Positions 35,046 through 43,847 of a stretch of 64,000 bases of DNA are shown here, in pieces. The notes under the pieces are model-generated. The model ran no database searches, was not told the DNA's origin, and saw only the letters and a list, made by a program, of their open reading frames with translations. Numbering within the stretch: position 1 is the first letter of the stretch; every line of letters begins with the position of its first letter. The position numbers and the translations under genes are program-made. Origin of the DNA: DASYQD01 sp963837455. GTDB lineage: Bacteria > Acidobacteriota > Thermoanaerobaculia > Multivoradales > JAIOJS01. The stretch lies in contig CAWINM010000010.1 in the NCBI GenBank assembly GCA_963837455.1, positions 372,001-436,000 of the forward strand. The letters run 5' to 3'.

Positions 35046-35071
35046 AGCGCGCGGCCGGGCGGCCGCGCGCT
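35046..35071. terminator. Perfect 12-bp hairpin between convergent genes
   Basis: AGCGCGCGGCCG-GG-CGGCCGCGCGCT is a perfect inverted repeat placed between the stop at 34995 and the end of the convergent protease gene at 35113. There is no T-run, so it would be a bidirectional structure-based terminator. Confidence 0.5.
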
Positions 35072-35112
35072 GTCAGGTCAGTCGGATGGGGTCCCGCTCG
35101 CTCGCACGCCCG

Positions 35113-36828
35113 CTACCGCGTGGGTGGTGGCACGACGAGCTTGCGCACGACCTCGGCGTGATTGCCCCAGCTGTCGGTGAGCGTGAGGCGGGCCTGGTAC
35201 ACGCCGGAGAACAGATAGGTGTGAGCGATGGTGCTGCCGCCTGGTGTCACCGTGCCGTCACCGAAGCTCCACGTCCAGCCGGTGACGCCGAAGTCGTCGC
35301 TGGAACCTGAGCCGTCGAACGTGCAGGTGAAGGCTTGGCAGGTCGCGTCGAGCCGCGGCACGGGTGGCTGATCGAGGTAGAGCAACTGGTTCGGCGAGCC
35401 CACTCCCAGGGAACCGTGGAGAACGCCCAGCTGTGCCCGACTCACCAGTGCCTCCCGGACCTCCTGCGGCGTGGCGTTCGGAAAGCTCTCGAGATAGAGA
35501 GCCGCCGCTCCGGTCACCAGCGGCGCCGACATCGACGTGCCGCTCTCCTCGCACGCGGCATCCGGCGCCGTGTGCCAAGCACCCAGGATCGCCTCGGCTG
35601 GGGCGAAGAGGTCTACGGTGTAGCCCCAGTTCGAGCCGCACTGACTCCAGGCGGGCCCCTCGCACTCCGGAGGGAGCACCGGCGAGACGAGGTCGCCACA
35701 CGGCTGTCCGGGGGCCTGTGCGGCCCAACGTTCGTCGAATCTGTTGGTCCCGCCGACCACGATCACGTCGTCGATCCTGGCCGGGGTGAAGCGGCTGGCC
35801 TGCTGGTTGAAGTTGCCGGCCGAGGCGACCACGGTGATTCCGTTCTCGTGGATGAGGTTCTCGAACGCCAGGTCGACGGCGTCCATCGCGTCGGGTGTCT
35901 CGGTGGGCCAGTCATAGATCGCACAACCGACCGACATCACCAGGCTGACGTTGACGATCGCCGGCTGCAGGGCGTGGGCGGCGATCCACTCGACGCCGTC
36001 GATCATCAGCGACGCACGCGTACTGTTCCTGTTGACGATCCGTACGGGGTGAATCGTCGCCCCCTTGGCAACGCCGTATCGCAAGCCTGCCGCCACCGAG
36101 GCTTGATGAGTCCCGTGCCCCGACACGTCGGAGACGTCCATGGGGTCGTAGGGCCCGTTGACGCTGAAGGGGTCGTTGGGAAGACGGGCCGCAAAGTTGA
36201 CGCCGTCACCGATCCTCGAATGCCCCTCCGCGTCGAGAAACTCCTGGTGCGGAGCGATCCCGGAATCCAGCATGTAGATGTGAACCCCCGCGCCGGTCCT
36301 CGCGAAATGGTATGCGCCGTCGCGCGGCAAGGACCGCTGGTCGATGCGGTCGAGTGCCCAGTCATCCGCGCAATTGGGATCCTGCAGGTTGAGCGGACAG
36401 TAGATCGTCTGCGGCGACGGTGGAGCCCCACTCGGCTGGTGGAAGTTTGGCGGCTGGTCGACATTGCATGCAGGTGGCACGGCCGCGACGAACGCGAGCT
36501 CCGAGTCAGGCGCGACGAGACGGACATCGGGGTCCCCCGCCAAGCGAAGGGCAGTGGATCGGCTCATCTCGGCGGCGAAGCCATGGACCACCCGGTGCCA
36601 GGTTTGGTGGACCTTGCCGCCGCTGGCGAGCACTGTCTGCTCCGCGCTTGCCAATGCGGCCTCGGTGGTTGAATTACCCACTGGAGCGGCGGCGACTAGG
36701 ACGACGTAGCGTTCAAGCACCCGAGAGCCGTCGCCAGCCCGAGGAGACTCCATTTGTGACCGCACCTCGGGTGGGATCGATACCATCAGGAGCGTGGCCC
36801 AGCAGAGGGCGCGAGCATGGATCTTCAT
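35113..36828 (-). CDS. Secreted subtilisin-like (S8) protease with PKD domain
   Basis: 571 residues: signal peptide 1-24, an I9-type propeptide (about 38-115), and the S8 domain with Asp188 (YMLDSGIAP), His238 (VSGHGTHQA), Asn339 (VVASAGNF) and Ser432 (GTSMSAPLVTGAAALYL). C-terminal PKD domain at about 490-570 (WSFGDGTVTPGGSTIAHTY). All catalytic residues are present, so it should be an active exported protease. It lies just downstream of the RHS gene on the same strand (55 bp gap) but has its own start; PKD domains usually bind proteins or polysaccharides. Confidence 0.95.
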   Translation of the reverse strand: MKIHARALCWATLLMVSIPPEVRSQMESPRAGDGSRVLERYVVLVAAAPVGNSTTEAALASAEQTVLASGGKVHQTWHRVVHGFAAEMSRSTALRLAGDPDVRLVAPDSELAFVAAVPPACNVDQPPNFHQPSGAPPSPQTIYCPLNLQDPNCADDWALDRIDQRSLPRDGAYHFARTGAGVHIYMLDSGIAPHQEFLDAEGHSRIGDGVNFAARLPNDPFSVNGPYDPMDVSDVSGHGTHQASVAAGLRYGVAKGATIHPVRIVNRNSTRASLMIDGVEWIAAHALQPAIVNVSLVMSVGCAIYDWPTETPDAMDAVDLAFENLIHENGITVVASAGNFNQQASRFTPARIDDVIVVGGTNRFDERWAAQAPGQPCGDLVSPVLPPECEGPAWSQCGSNWGYTVDLFAPAEAILGAWHTAPDAACEESGTSMSAPLVTGAAALYLESFPNATPQEVREALVSRAQLGVLHGSLGVGSPNQLLYLDQPPVPRLDATCQAFTCTFDGSGSSDDFGVTGWTWSFGDGTVTPGGSTIAHTYLFSGVYQARLTLTDSWGNHAEVVRKLVVPPPTR

Positions 36829-36883
36829 TGCGAACTCTCCAGTAGGATTGTGTCAGGTGGTCCATGAGTTCGTAGCCACCGCG

Positions 36884-39800
36884 TCAGAGATGGAGTTGCG
36901 CCTTGGCCTTTCTCAACTTCTCGGCCTTTGCGCGAAGGCTCTTCGTCTCCTCCTCAAGCCAGTTCAGCTTCTGCTGCATGGCGGCCCGATTCAACGCGTT
37001 GGGCTCGTGAGCGATCTGCGACTTGAGACCTATCGATGCGGCGGTGTAGCTAGAGGCTGTCTTGTCAGCCAGCTTGATCTCTTGGTTGACCGATTGACTC
37101 AGCTCGTCTCGTGATGCCCCGGAATTGCGCCACATCTCGTACGCTTGAGCGAATCCAGGGAGGATCGCCTTCTCGAGAGCCAAGTCGTCGCCGGTAGCGG
37201 ACGTAGCCAATTGATCGAGCTTGGTGGTCAGATAAAAGGATGTGGCGAATGTGCCAGCGGCCAGTCCGCCAACACCAAGCCAACCAGCAGCCCCACCACC
37301 CAACACTTCAACTGCGCCTCCTTCACCGGCGATAGACAAGTCGCCTAATGCCACTCCCGCCGGAGCCTTGACCACACTTGTGGCCATGACCTTGTTCGCA
37401 ATCCCCATCGCGGTAGCGCTGCCGCCAACAACGGCGTTGCCATCCGTGACCCAATCAGGCCGCCTGGGCCACGCCCCGTCAGGATCGACGAGGGCCACCG
37501 GATTGTCCCCGGCGTACTCATAGCGGTTCCAAGTCTGTGGCGCGGACTTGGTACCGCCCTCCGAGTCCACCGCCAGGAAGCGGCCGACCAGCGCCCGGTA
37601 GTACCTCGCCCCCATGTAGTCGACATCGTCCGCGGTGCTCGTCGGATTCCCGAGATCCCGCTCGTGGCCGGTGAAGCGGATGCGCTCGAGGTCGTTGGGG
37701 GTGAGCGGCACCGAGATCGGCGAGATCTGCTCGCCGTAGGGCAGGTAGGCCTGGTAGCCGACCCGGTTGCCCTGGGCGTCGGTGAACAGGCTGGGCGTGC
37801 CCAGGTGGTCGAGGTGGAAGTGGCGGACACCTTCGGTCGGCGTCACCGAGGCGAGGACCGAGTTGCCGCGGTAGACGTAGTCCTCGGCGTTCTGCCAGCC
37901 GGCGAAGTTGGTGGCGGTGAACTGCCGCAGGACGTTGCCCGCGAGGTCGCGGATCGTCCAGCGGTCCTGGCGGCCGGGCTGGAAGCTCCACACCCGCTGG
38001 CCGTCCGCGTCGTAGGAGTGGTACCAGCAGGTGCTGCCGTCGGTAGCGATGCTGCACGGCGGGCCTGCGGTGTTGATCGAGGCGACCATGCCCAGCGAGT
38101 CGTATTCGAACGACTGGCCCTGCCAGCTGGTGAGGTTCCCCGCGTTGTCGTACACCGCTCCGCCGAGGTGGTTGGTGGCGGCCTCGGTCGGCGTGTTGCG
38201 CGAGAACGCCGGCTGGTTGGACTTGATGTGCTGCAGGTTGCCGAAGGCGTCGTAGTCGAAGACCTGGGTCGTCCCATCAGTGGTGAGCACGTCGCGCACG
38301 CGCCCGACGAGGTCGTAGGTGTAGCTGTTGGTCGGCTGGCCCGCGCCGGTGCCGAAGCGCACCAGGTTTCCCGAGCTGTCGTAGTCATAGGGACCGAAGG
38401 TGGCGCCGCCGGCGCTGACCGAGATCTGGTGGATGCGGGGCAGCCCGGTGGGATCGGGCGTCAGGGTGTCGACGACTCCGTTGGTGCGGGCGATGGTCGC
38501 CACCATGCCGTTGGGGCTGTAGGTGATCCCGTTGGAGGTGGTGAAGCCGCTGACCGTGGTGAGCAGACCGTCGCTGTAGCCGTAGGTCACCGTGCGGTCG
38601 GCGGGTGTCGTGTGCCCGGGGCCGTCGTAGCACTCCTGGGTGGCGAAGTAGCACTGTGGGTAGTCGATCGAGCTCAGCTCCCCGAGGATGTCGTAGTGGA
38701 ACTGGGTGAGGAACTGCTCGTCGGGCAATCCGGGCATGTCGCTCGCGGGGCTGACGCTGAGCTTGGTCCAGCGAGTGGTCGCACGACCGGTGACGCCGCT
38801 GTAGGTGTACTGCTGGTAGACGATCGCCTGGTTGAGCGTGCCGCCGAGCGCACGGTAGTTGTAGCGGCGCGACTCGACGACCTTCGACTTGCTGCCCGTC
38901 GCGATGCCGTATTCGAAGGAGAGCAGCGGCCGCGTTCCACCGAGATCCTTCACCAGGACGAGCTGGCCGGCACCGTTGAAGGTGTAGCGGAGGTCGTTGC
39001 TCCCCTCGACCTTGCGGCCGACGTGGCCGAAGGCGTCGTACAGGCGGTAGTCGACGTCGTGCGTGGGATCGAGGCTGTCGCCGCCGCGCTCGGGCCCCGT
39101 CTCCCACTGCAGGAAGCCCCGGGGGTCGAACTCGAAGTGCCGGGTCTGGGTGCCGAAGTCGGTGGCCATGTTGACGTCGCGCAACCTGCCGCCGACGTCG
39201 TAGGCGTAGCTGGTGGTGGCGTTGCAGGGGCCGGGGCTCGTCGCGTCGTAGGGCACGAAGCCGCCGCCGGCGGCGGGCTGATAGCAGGCCCCCGAGGCAC
39301 CGGTATCGGGGTTCTGCAAGCTGTCCTCTGACGGCTCGGTGACCGTGGCGATGCGACCGAAGCGGTCGTACTGCCAGGTGGTCTTGGTGCGATCCTCGAC
39401 GATCGAGGCGCCGACGCGGCGCCGCGCCACCCATCGCTCCACGCTCTTGGCCGAGTCGCCGGTGTAGGTGATCTTCGTCGGTTGCGCGGGGTTGCAGGTG
39501 GGGGCGGCGCAGGTCGGCGGCTCGATCCTGCCGGCGCGGCCGAAGGGGTCGAAGTTGGAGTACGCGGTGTAGGCCGTCGCCGTGGCGCCGCGGAACCAGG
39601 TGCTCTCCCTGGTGACATGGCCGAGGGCGTCGTAGGTGGTTTGCTGGCGATCGTCGCCACCGGCCCGGTGCCGCCGATGCTCGTTCGGGCGGCCGAAGCC
39701 GTCGAAGCGCACCTCGGTCTGCGCCAGCGTCACGTTGGGGCTGGCCGGGTCGTAGCTCTTGGTGGTCACCCGGGGTTGGCTGTTGGCGGTCGTCGTCGGC

Positions 39801-42800
39801 AGAGTGTAGGTGTGGCTCACGAAGGCTTCGCCGTTGGGCTGCTCGAGGGTCAGCCGGCCCATGCGGTCGTAGCCGTAGATCGTCTTGATGGCGGCCGCGT
39901 CCCTGCTCTCGTAGACCAGCCCGGTGGGACAGTCCACGGTCGAGTCGAGGCTGTTGAAGTTGGAGCCGGCGAACGTCGAGCGCGAGCGCGTGCCGCAGGT
40001 GTAGGTGTGGTCGATGGTGAAGCTCGTCCCGGTGTCGGCACCCGAGTGCCGCTCCGAGGCGACGAAGCCCGGGTTGGCGCCGGTCGTCGGGGTGTAGTCG
40101 ACCTTGACGTCACCGCCACCCAGGGCACAGGTGCCCGATGCGGTGAGGATGCGCTGAGTGAGGAACCCGGTGGCGGCGTCGAAGGTGAAGCGGTCACAGG
40201 TGCTCGTGCCGCTCTCGGACGAGCTGCGTAGGTCGTAGGTGTCGAGGAGCCACGACTGGTTGGCGGTCAGCGGCTGGTAGCTGCCCGGGTAGGTGCCTCG
40301 CGACGGGTTGTAGTCGACCAGAGCGACCCGCTGGTTGGCGCCCACGAAGTTGCCGTCGGTGCTCGTCGAGCGGTAGTGGCCGAGGCCGTCGAACCCGGAG
40401 TGGAGGGTATCGCTGGTGCGGTACTGACTGCAGCTGCCCGCCACGCAATCGTCCTCGTAGACGGTGCGCTCGCGGCTCACCCGGCTGTTGAGCGCGGTCA
40501 GCTCCTCCTCGTAGCGGGAGGCCGGCTGTGGCGTGTCCTGGTCGTAGGCGACGAAGGACTGCCGGATCGGCGAGGCCTGGCCGTGAGGGGTGACCTCTCG
40601 CGACAGGAAGAAGAGCCCCGACGCCGCGCTGCCGGAGGTCTGGCTGTGCCGGATCGGCAGACCATACTCGTGCGTCGACCAGCAGTTGCCCGCGCCGACG
40701 CAGGTATCGCCGTTGACGTTTCCGCCGCGACCGTAGATCGAGAAGTAGCTCGTGGTCTTGTCTCCGAGCGGATCGGTGACCGTCGTGGCCGCGGTGGTGG
40801 GGTGGTTGAAGCCGGGAATGTCGTTCAGCAAGGTGTGTGTGTACGTCCAGGTTCCGGTGCCGCTGCCCCAGGGGTCGGTGACGGTGCGGGTCGCCACTCC
40901 GTTCGAGTTGCCACCCCACGGCTTGGCGACGGCGGGGAAGGTCCAGGTGGCGTAGGTCCAGGCGATCTGCCCGCCGGTGGGGACCCGCAGCGACTGCATC
41001 ACCCCGGCCAGCCGGCACGTGGACCCCGGGTTCGTCGTGGCGTAGCCCCCCATGTCGTACGAGCTGCCGTCCGCGAACACGATGCGGCGCAGTAGGGGCA
41101 CCTGGACCTGCAACGGCCCGCCCAGGGAGTTGGGGCAAGGGAGGTCGACGGTGGTCGCCTCGGGCGTGCCGTAGTCGAACTGGATCAGGTTCGACGGGGT
41201 CTGGGCGGCGTCGCGAAAGCCCATCAGGGCGATGCGATCGATGGTCTGCGGGTAGTTGGGCAGCGACTTGAAGTAGACGACCTGCCGCCGCGTGGTCGAG
41301 GCCGAGTCCGTGATCACCCAGCACGATGGCGAGGGCGAGCACACTGACACCCCGGTCGACGCATCCACCGGGTTGTAGGCGACCGCGATCCAGTTGCCGA
41401 AGTGGTCCTCGATGCGCTGGAGGCGTCCGGCGCCATCGAACGTGTGCCGCTGGCCGTTTGGGAGCTCCAGCATGGAGCCGCCGGACGCGAGCTCCGTCCA
41501 GCGGATGTAGCTGCCGTCCCGTGTGTACTGGACGCGTTGATGCTCGAGGGTGTCGCCGGCATCCTCGGGGTCGTCACTGTGGAGCTTGTCGAAGAAGGGG
41601 TGGACGCTCCCGTCGGGAGCCACGTACTCCCAGTGTGCCTGGTCGTTGGTGTGCGAGGCGGGCGGGAAGAGCCGCCCGAGGGTGACCTGCCAGCCGAGAC
41701 CGGCGTTGAACTGCGGGTCGGGTCGCGGCTCGGTGCCCTCGGCTTCCGGGTGGTTCGGATCCAGCACCGGGACGGTGTCGAAGAGCCAGGGGTTCGAGTT
41801 GTAGACCAGGCTGAGACCGAAGTCGAGGTCGGGCCCCACTGGATAGCGAAGCCCTAGAGGTAGCGTCACCACCAGGTTGCCGTTGAACAGGTTCACGTGG
41901 TCGACGTCGTTGAGCTGGAAGACCTTCTCCGGGCGAAAGCCCTTCGCGGAGTTCTCGTCCTCGGTGGTGCCCAGCGGCGGCCCCCCGGTGCTGCTGGCGG
42001 GAGGGCCCCCACCGTCGACGTAGGCGAAGACGTCGACGACGACGTCGAGGCCGGTGAAGGGCTGCATGCCTGCCGTCAGTGCGAACCGCCTGCCCCCCTC
42101 GAGCGGCACCACGGTCGCGTGCGCCAGCGCTGGCTCGCCGGCCTCGAAGTACATGGTCGGCGGTGCGTCGTCGACCCCGGGAAGCGCCGCCCGCAGGAAG
42201 CCGGCCGCGTTGGGACCGAGGACCGTGATGTTGACGAACGCAGCCTGTCGCTGGACCCCGGCGACGACGGGTGGACCACAGTCGCTGACCACGTCGATGA
42301 GCCGCGTGTCTCCCGCCATCATCGGGCTCGGGGGCACCGTCCGCCGCGTATCCAGGACCCGGCAGGCGGTGATCGGCTCCACCCTCGTGGCCGTACCGGG
42401 GGCGTAGTAGCCGAGCGCGTCCAGGCGCACGTCGGTGCTCGGCGAGTACCAGTTCTCGATCGTCAGGTCCGCGCCCTGGGGACCGCCGAGCTGGCTCTCC
42501 ACTGTATTGGCGATCGTCCACCCGGGCCGGAAGTTCAGGGCCGACGTCGGCGGCGTTGCCGCATCACTGGCGTGGGCCCTGAGATGGCCGGTACCGCTCG
42601 CTTGGGTGGCGACGAGATTCAACAACGCGGCCGGTGCGTCGAACGGGACGTCGCAGTTGCCGCGTACTCCGAGCCTGCGGCTCTCACCCGCCTGCAGCGG
42701 CGAAGCTGTTGCCACCGTGTCCGCGAGGCGGCAGCCCAGCAGCGGCTGGTAGCCGACCGGGCCGAGAGCACCCGCGCCGGCGGGGGTCGTTCCTGGTGCC

Positions 42801-43345
42801 GTGTAGCCGAGCACGTCGATCACCAGGTTGGTGGCCCCGGCGCTCGTCACCCCCAGGCTGCCGGCTCCATTCGTCGCCAGGCGAGCGAACGTGTTGTTGG
42901 CCAGCGTCTCTCCGGGCTGGTAGTTGAGCACGCTGGTGCGTGCCGAATCCGGGCTCGCCGGATAGTCGAGGTCTCCGGGATAGAGGCCCAGCCAGCCCAC
43001 GGTGGTGGCGTTGACGACGGCCAGGTTGAGCAGCACGCCGTCGGCAGCGACCGGGACTCCGCAGCGCCCCGAGACCTGCCAGACGCGCTTCTCTCCTGCC
43101 GCCAGCGGCGGTGCATCGGAGCTGCGCGTGTCCACCAGGCGACACGGGGGGACGAGGAAGAGGTTCGGGGCCAGTGCCCTGGCCGCGACGGCCGGCCAGA
43201 GGGCCATGAGGAGAAGGGAGATCGGAACCACCGCCCGGCGTGGGCCGCGAGCGGAACCGGGCGTTCGAGGCGCTCGTGGACCAAGCGGGAGCGACTGACG
43301 AGGGCCCTGTCGCGGGCTTTCCGTCAAAGGAGCAGGTACGAGCAT
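36884..43345 (-). CDS. Giant RHS/YD-repeat protein with CRxxDTR N-terminal repeats and a variable C-terminal tip
   Basis: 2153 residues from ATG 43345 (AAGGGGA 7 nt upstream; a further ATG at 43456 would add 37 residues). A signal-like stretch (VVPISLLLMALWPAVAARALA) is followed by repeats of the CRLVDTR type with LNYQPG and LVIDVLGY (about 60-450), then YD repeats (YDAFGHV, YDRMGRL, YDSLGMV) and the RHS core (GARYYRALVGRFLAVD, NRYEYAGDNPVALVDPDG). The last about 200 residues after DPDG form the tip: hydrophobic helices (GWLGVGGLAAGTFATSFYLTT) and a charged coiled coil (LEEETKSLRAKAEKLRKAK). GC is visibly lower there, which suggests an exchanged polymorphic toxin. No immunity gene is obvious downstream. 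Activity of the tip is unrecognised. Confidence 0.9.
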   Translation of the reverse strand: MLVPAPLTESPRQGPRQSLPLGPRAPRTPGSARGPRRAVVPISLLLMALWPAVAARALAPNLFLVPPCRLVDTRSSDAPPLAAGEKRVWQVSGRCGVPVAADGVLLNLAVVNATTVGWLGLYPGDLDYPASPDSARTSVLNYQPGETLANNTFARLATNGAGSLGVTSAGATNLVIDVLGYTAPGTTPAGAGALGPVGYQPLLGCRLADTVATASPLQAGESRRLGVRGNCDVPFDAPAALLNLVATQASGTGHLRAHASDAATPPTSALNFRPGWTIANTVESQLGGPQGADLTIENWYSPSTDVRLDALGYYAPGTATRVEPITACRVLDTRRTVPPSPMMAGDTRLIDVVSDCGPPVVAGVQRQAAFVNITVLGPNAAGFLRAALPGVDDAPPTMYFEAGEPALAHATVVPLEGGRRFALTAGMQPFTGLDVVVDVFAYVDGGGPPASSTGGPPLGTTEDENSAKGFRPEKVFQLNDVDHVNLFNGNLVVTLPLGLRYPVGPDLDFGLSLVYNSNPWLFDTVPVLDPNHPEAEGTEPRPDPQFNAGLGWQVTLGRLFPPASHTNDQAHWEYVAPDGSVHPFFDKLHSDDPEDAGDTLEHQRVQYTRDGSYIRWTELASGGSMLELPNGQRHTFDGAGRLQRIEDHFGNWIAVAYNPVDASTGVSVCSPSPSCWVITDSASTTRRQVVYFKSLPNYPQTIDRIALMGFRDAAQTPSNLIQFDYGTPEATTVDLPCPNSLGGPLQVQVPLLRRIVFADGSSYDMGGYATTNPGSTCRLAGVMQSLRVPTGGQIAWTYATWTFPAVAKPWGGNSNGVATRTVTDPWGSGTGTWTYTHTLLNDIPGFNHPTTAATTVTDPLGDKTTSYFSIYGRGGNVNGDTCVGAGNCWSTHEYGLPIRHSQTSGSAASGLFFLSREVTPHGQASPIRQSFVAYDQDTPQPASRYEEELTALNSRVSRERTVYEDDCVAGSCSQYRTSDTLHSGFDGLGHYRSTSTDGNFVGANQRVALVDYNPSRGTYPGSYQPLTANQSWLLDTYDLRSSSESGTSTCDRFTFDAATGFLTQRILTASGTCALGGGDVKVDYTPTTGANPGFVASERHSGADTGTSFTIDHTYTCGTRSRSTFAGSNFNSLDSTVDCPTGLVYESRDAAAIKTIYGYDRMGRLTLEQPNGEAFVSHTYTLPTTTANSQPRVTTKSYDPASPNVTLAQTEVRFDGFGRPNEHRRHRAGGDDRQQTTYDALGHVTRESTWFRGATATAYTAYSNFDPFGRAGRIEPPTCAAPTCNPAQPTKITYTGDSAKSVERWVARRRVGASIVEDRTKTTWQYDRFGRIATVTEPSEDSLQNPDTGASGACYQPAAGGGFVPYDATSPGPCNATTSYAYDVGGRLRDVNMATDFGTQTRHFEFDPRGFLQWETGPERGGDSLDPTHDVDYRLYDAFGHVGRKVEGSNDLRYTFNGAGQLVLVKDLGGTRPLLSFEYGIATGSKSKVVESRRYNYRALGGTLNQAIVYQQYTYSGVTGRATTRWTKLSVSPASDMPGLPDEQFLTQFHYDILGELSSIDYPQCYFATQECYDGPGHTTPADRTVTYGYSDGLLTTVSGFTTSNGITYSPNGMVATIARTNGVVDTLTPDPTGLPRIHQISVSAGGATFGPYDYDSSGNLVRFGTGAGQPTNSYTYDLVGRVRDVLTTDGTTQVFDYDAFGNLQHIKSNQPAFSRNTPTEAATNHLGGAVYDNAGNLTSWQGQSFEYDSLGMVASINTAGPPCSIATDGSTCWYHSYDADGQRVWSFQPGRQDRWTIRDLAGNVLRQFTATNFAGWQNAEDYVYRGNSVLASVTPTEGVRHFHLDHLGTPSLFTDAQGNRVGYQAYLPYGEQISPISVPLTPNDLERIRFTGHERDLGNPTSTADDVDYMGARYYRALVGRFLAVDSEGGTKSAPQTWNRYEYAGDNPVALVDPDGAWPRRPDWVTDGNAVVGGSATAMGIANKVMATSVVKAPAGVALGDLSIAGEGGAVEVLGGGAAGWLGVGGLAAGTFATSFYLTTKLDQLATSATGDDLALEKAILPGFAQAYEMWRNSGASRDELSQSVNQEIKLADKTASSYTAASIGLKSQIAHEPNALNRAAMQQKLNWLEEETKSLRAKAEKLRKAKAQLHL

Positions 43346-43847
43346 CGGATTTCCCCTTGTTGCACCATGGGTGGGCGAGCGAGGTTCTTCCGTTGAGCAA
43401 GAACACAACCAGCGCTCCACGGGGGCGACTCCTGAATAGAAACTCAACGATTGCAAGGAATTGCAAGGTGTCGCTGCAGGGGTCGACGAGACCCAGGCTG
43501 GCCCAGCGGCTGGGCCGCCGGCGCAGTCACTGGGCCGGCCGGCGTCGCAGGCAGCCTTCGGAAGCTCGGGGGGACCGCGATGAGTGCGAGACTCTCCCCC
43601 CGCGGCCGCGTCGCAGGCGAGGGCGCCGCTCGTGGCGATCCGGATGGCCGCAGCGTGGAGGGTAGATCAGTTATGCTGTATCGGCTTAGAAGTCGTCTGG
43701 GGGTGAGACCACAGATCGCCTGGGATCCTGGCGTGCGAGTCGCCGCGGACCTCCCTCGAGTGAGCGCTTCCGACGCCGGTTCGAAGCACTCACCTCGAGG
43801 CGGTGCTGCCGCCAGGGGTCGAACCCCGGAGTGGGGGACTCGTCACC
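43346..43847. promoter_or_regulatory. 500-bp divergent control region between the RHS gene and the FHA regulator
   Basis: No gene seen. It contains ATTGCAAGG twice at 43450-43458 and 43460-43468 (10-bp spacing, one helical turn; each core TTGCAA is itself palindromic), a palindrome GGCCCAGC-G-GCTGGGCC at 43500-43516, and the long inverted repeat at 43754-43800. The AT content rises near the RHS start. These are plausible operator sites for the divergent regulator. Confidence 0.5.
43754..43800. repeat. Long inverted repeat upstream of the FHA regulator
   Basis: CCTCGAG-TGAG-C-GCTTC and GAAGC-A-CTCA-C-CTCGAGG give a stem of about 16 pairs with one mismatch and one bulge, around a 12-nt loop. 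It lies about 50 bp before the ATG at 43848. It could be an operator for a dimeric protein or a leader hairpin. Confidence 0.6.

Noticed and set aside
43440..43475. Sigma54 promoter for the RHS gene, suggested by TTGCA near 43450-43470
   Set aside because: The -12 TTGCA is present, but there is no TGGCAC or GG dinucleotide at the required 10-bp distance upstream on either copy.
43781..43835. Possible tRNA: GGTTCGAAGC and GGGGTCGAACCCC resemble T-arms
   Set aside because: No acceptor, D or anticodon stems can be folded around them on either strand; the first lies within the long inverted repeat.
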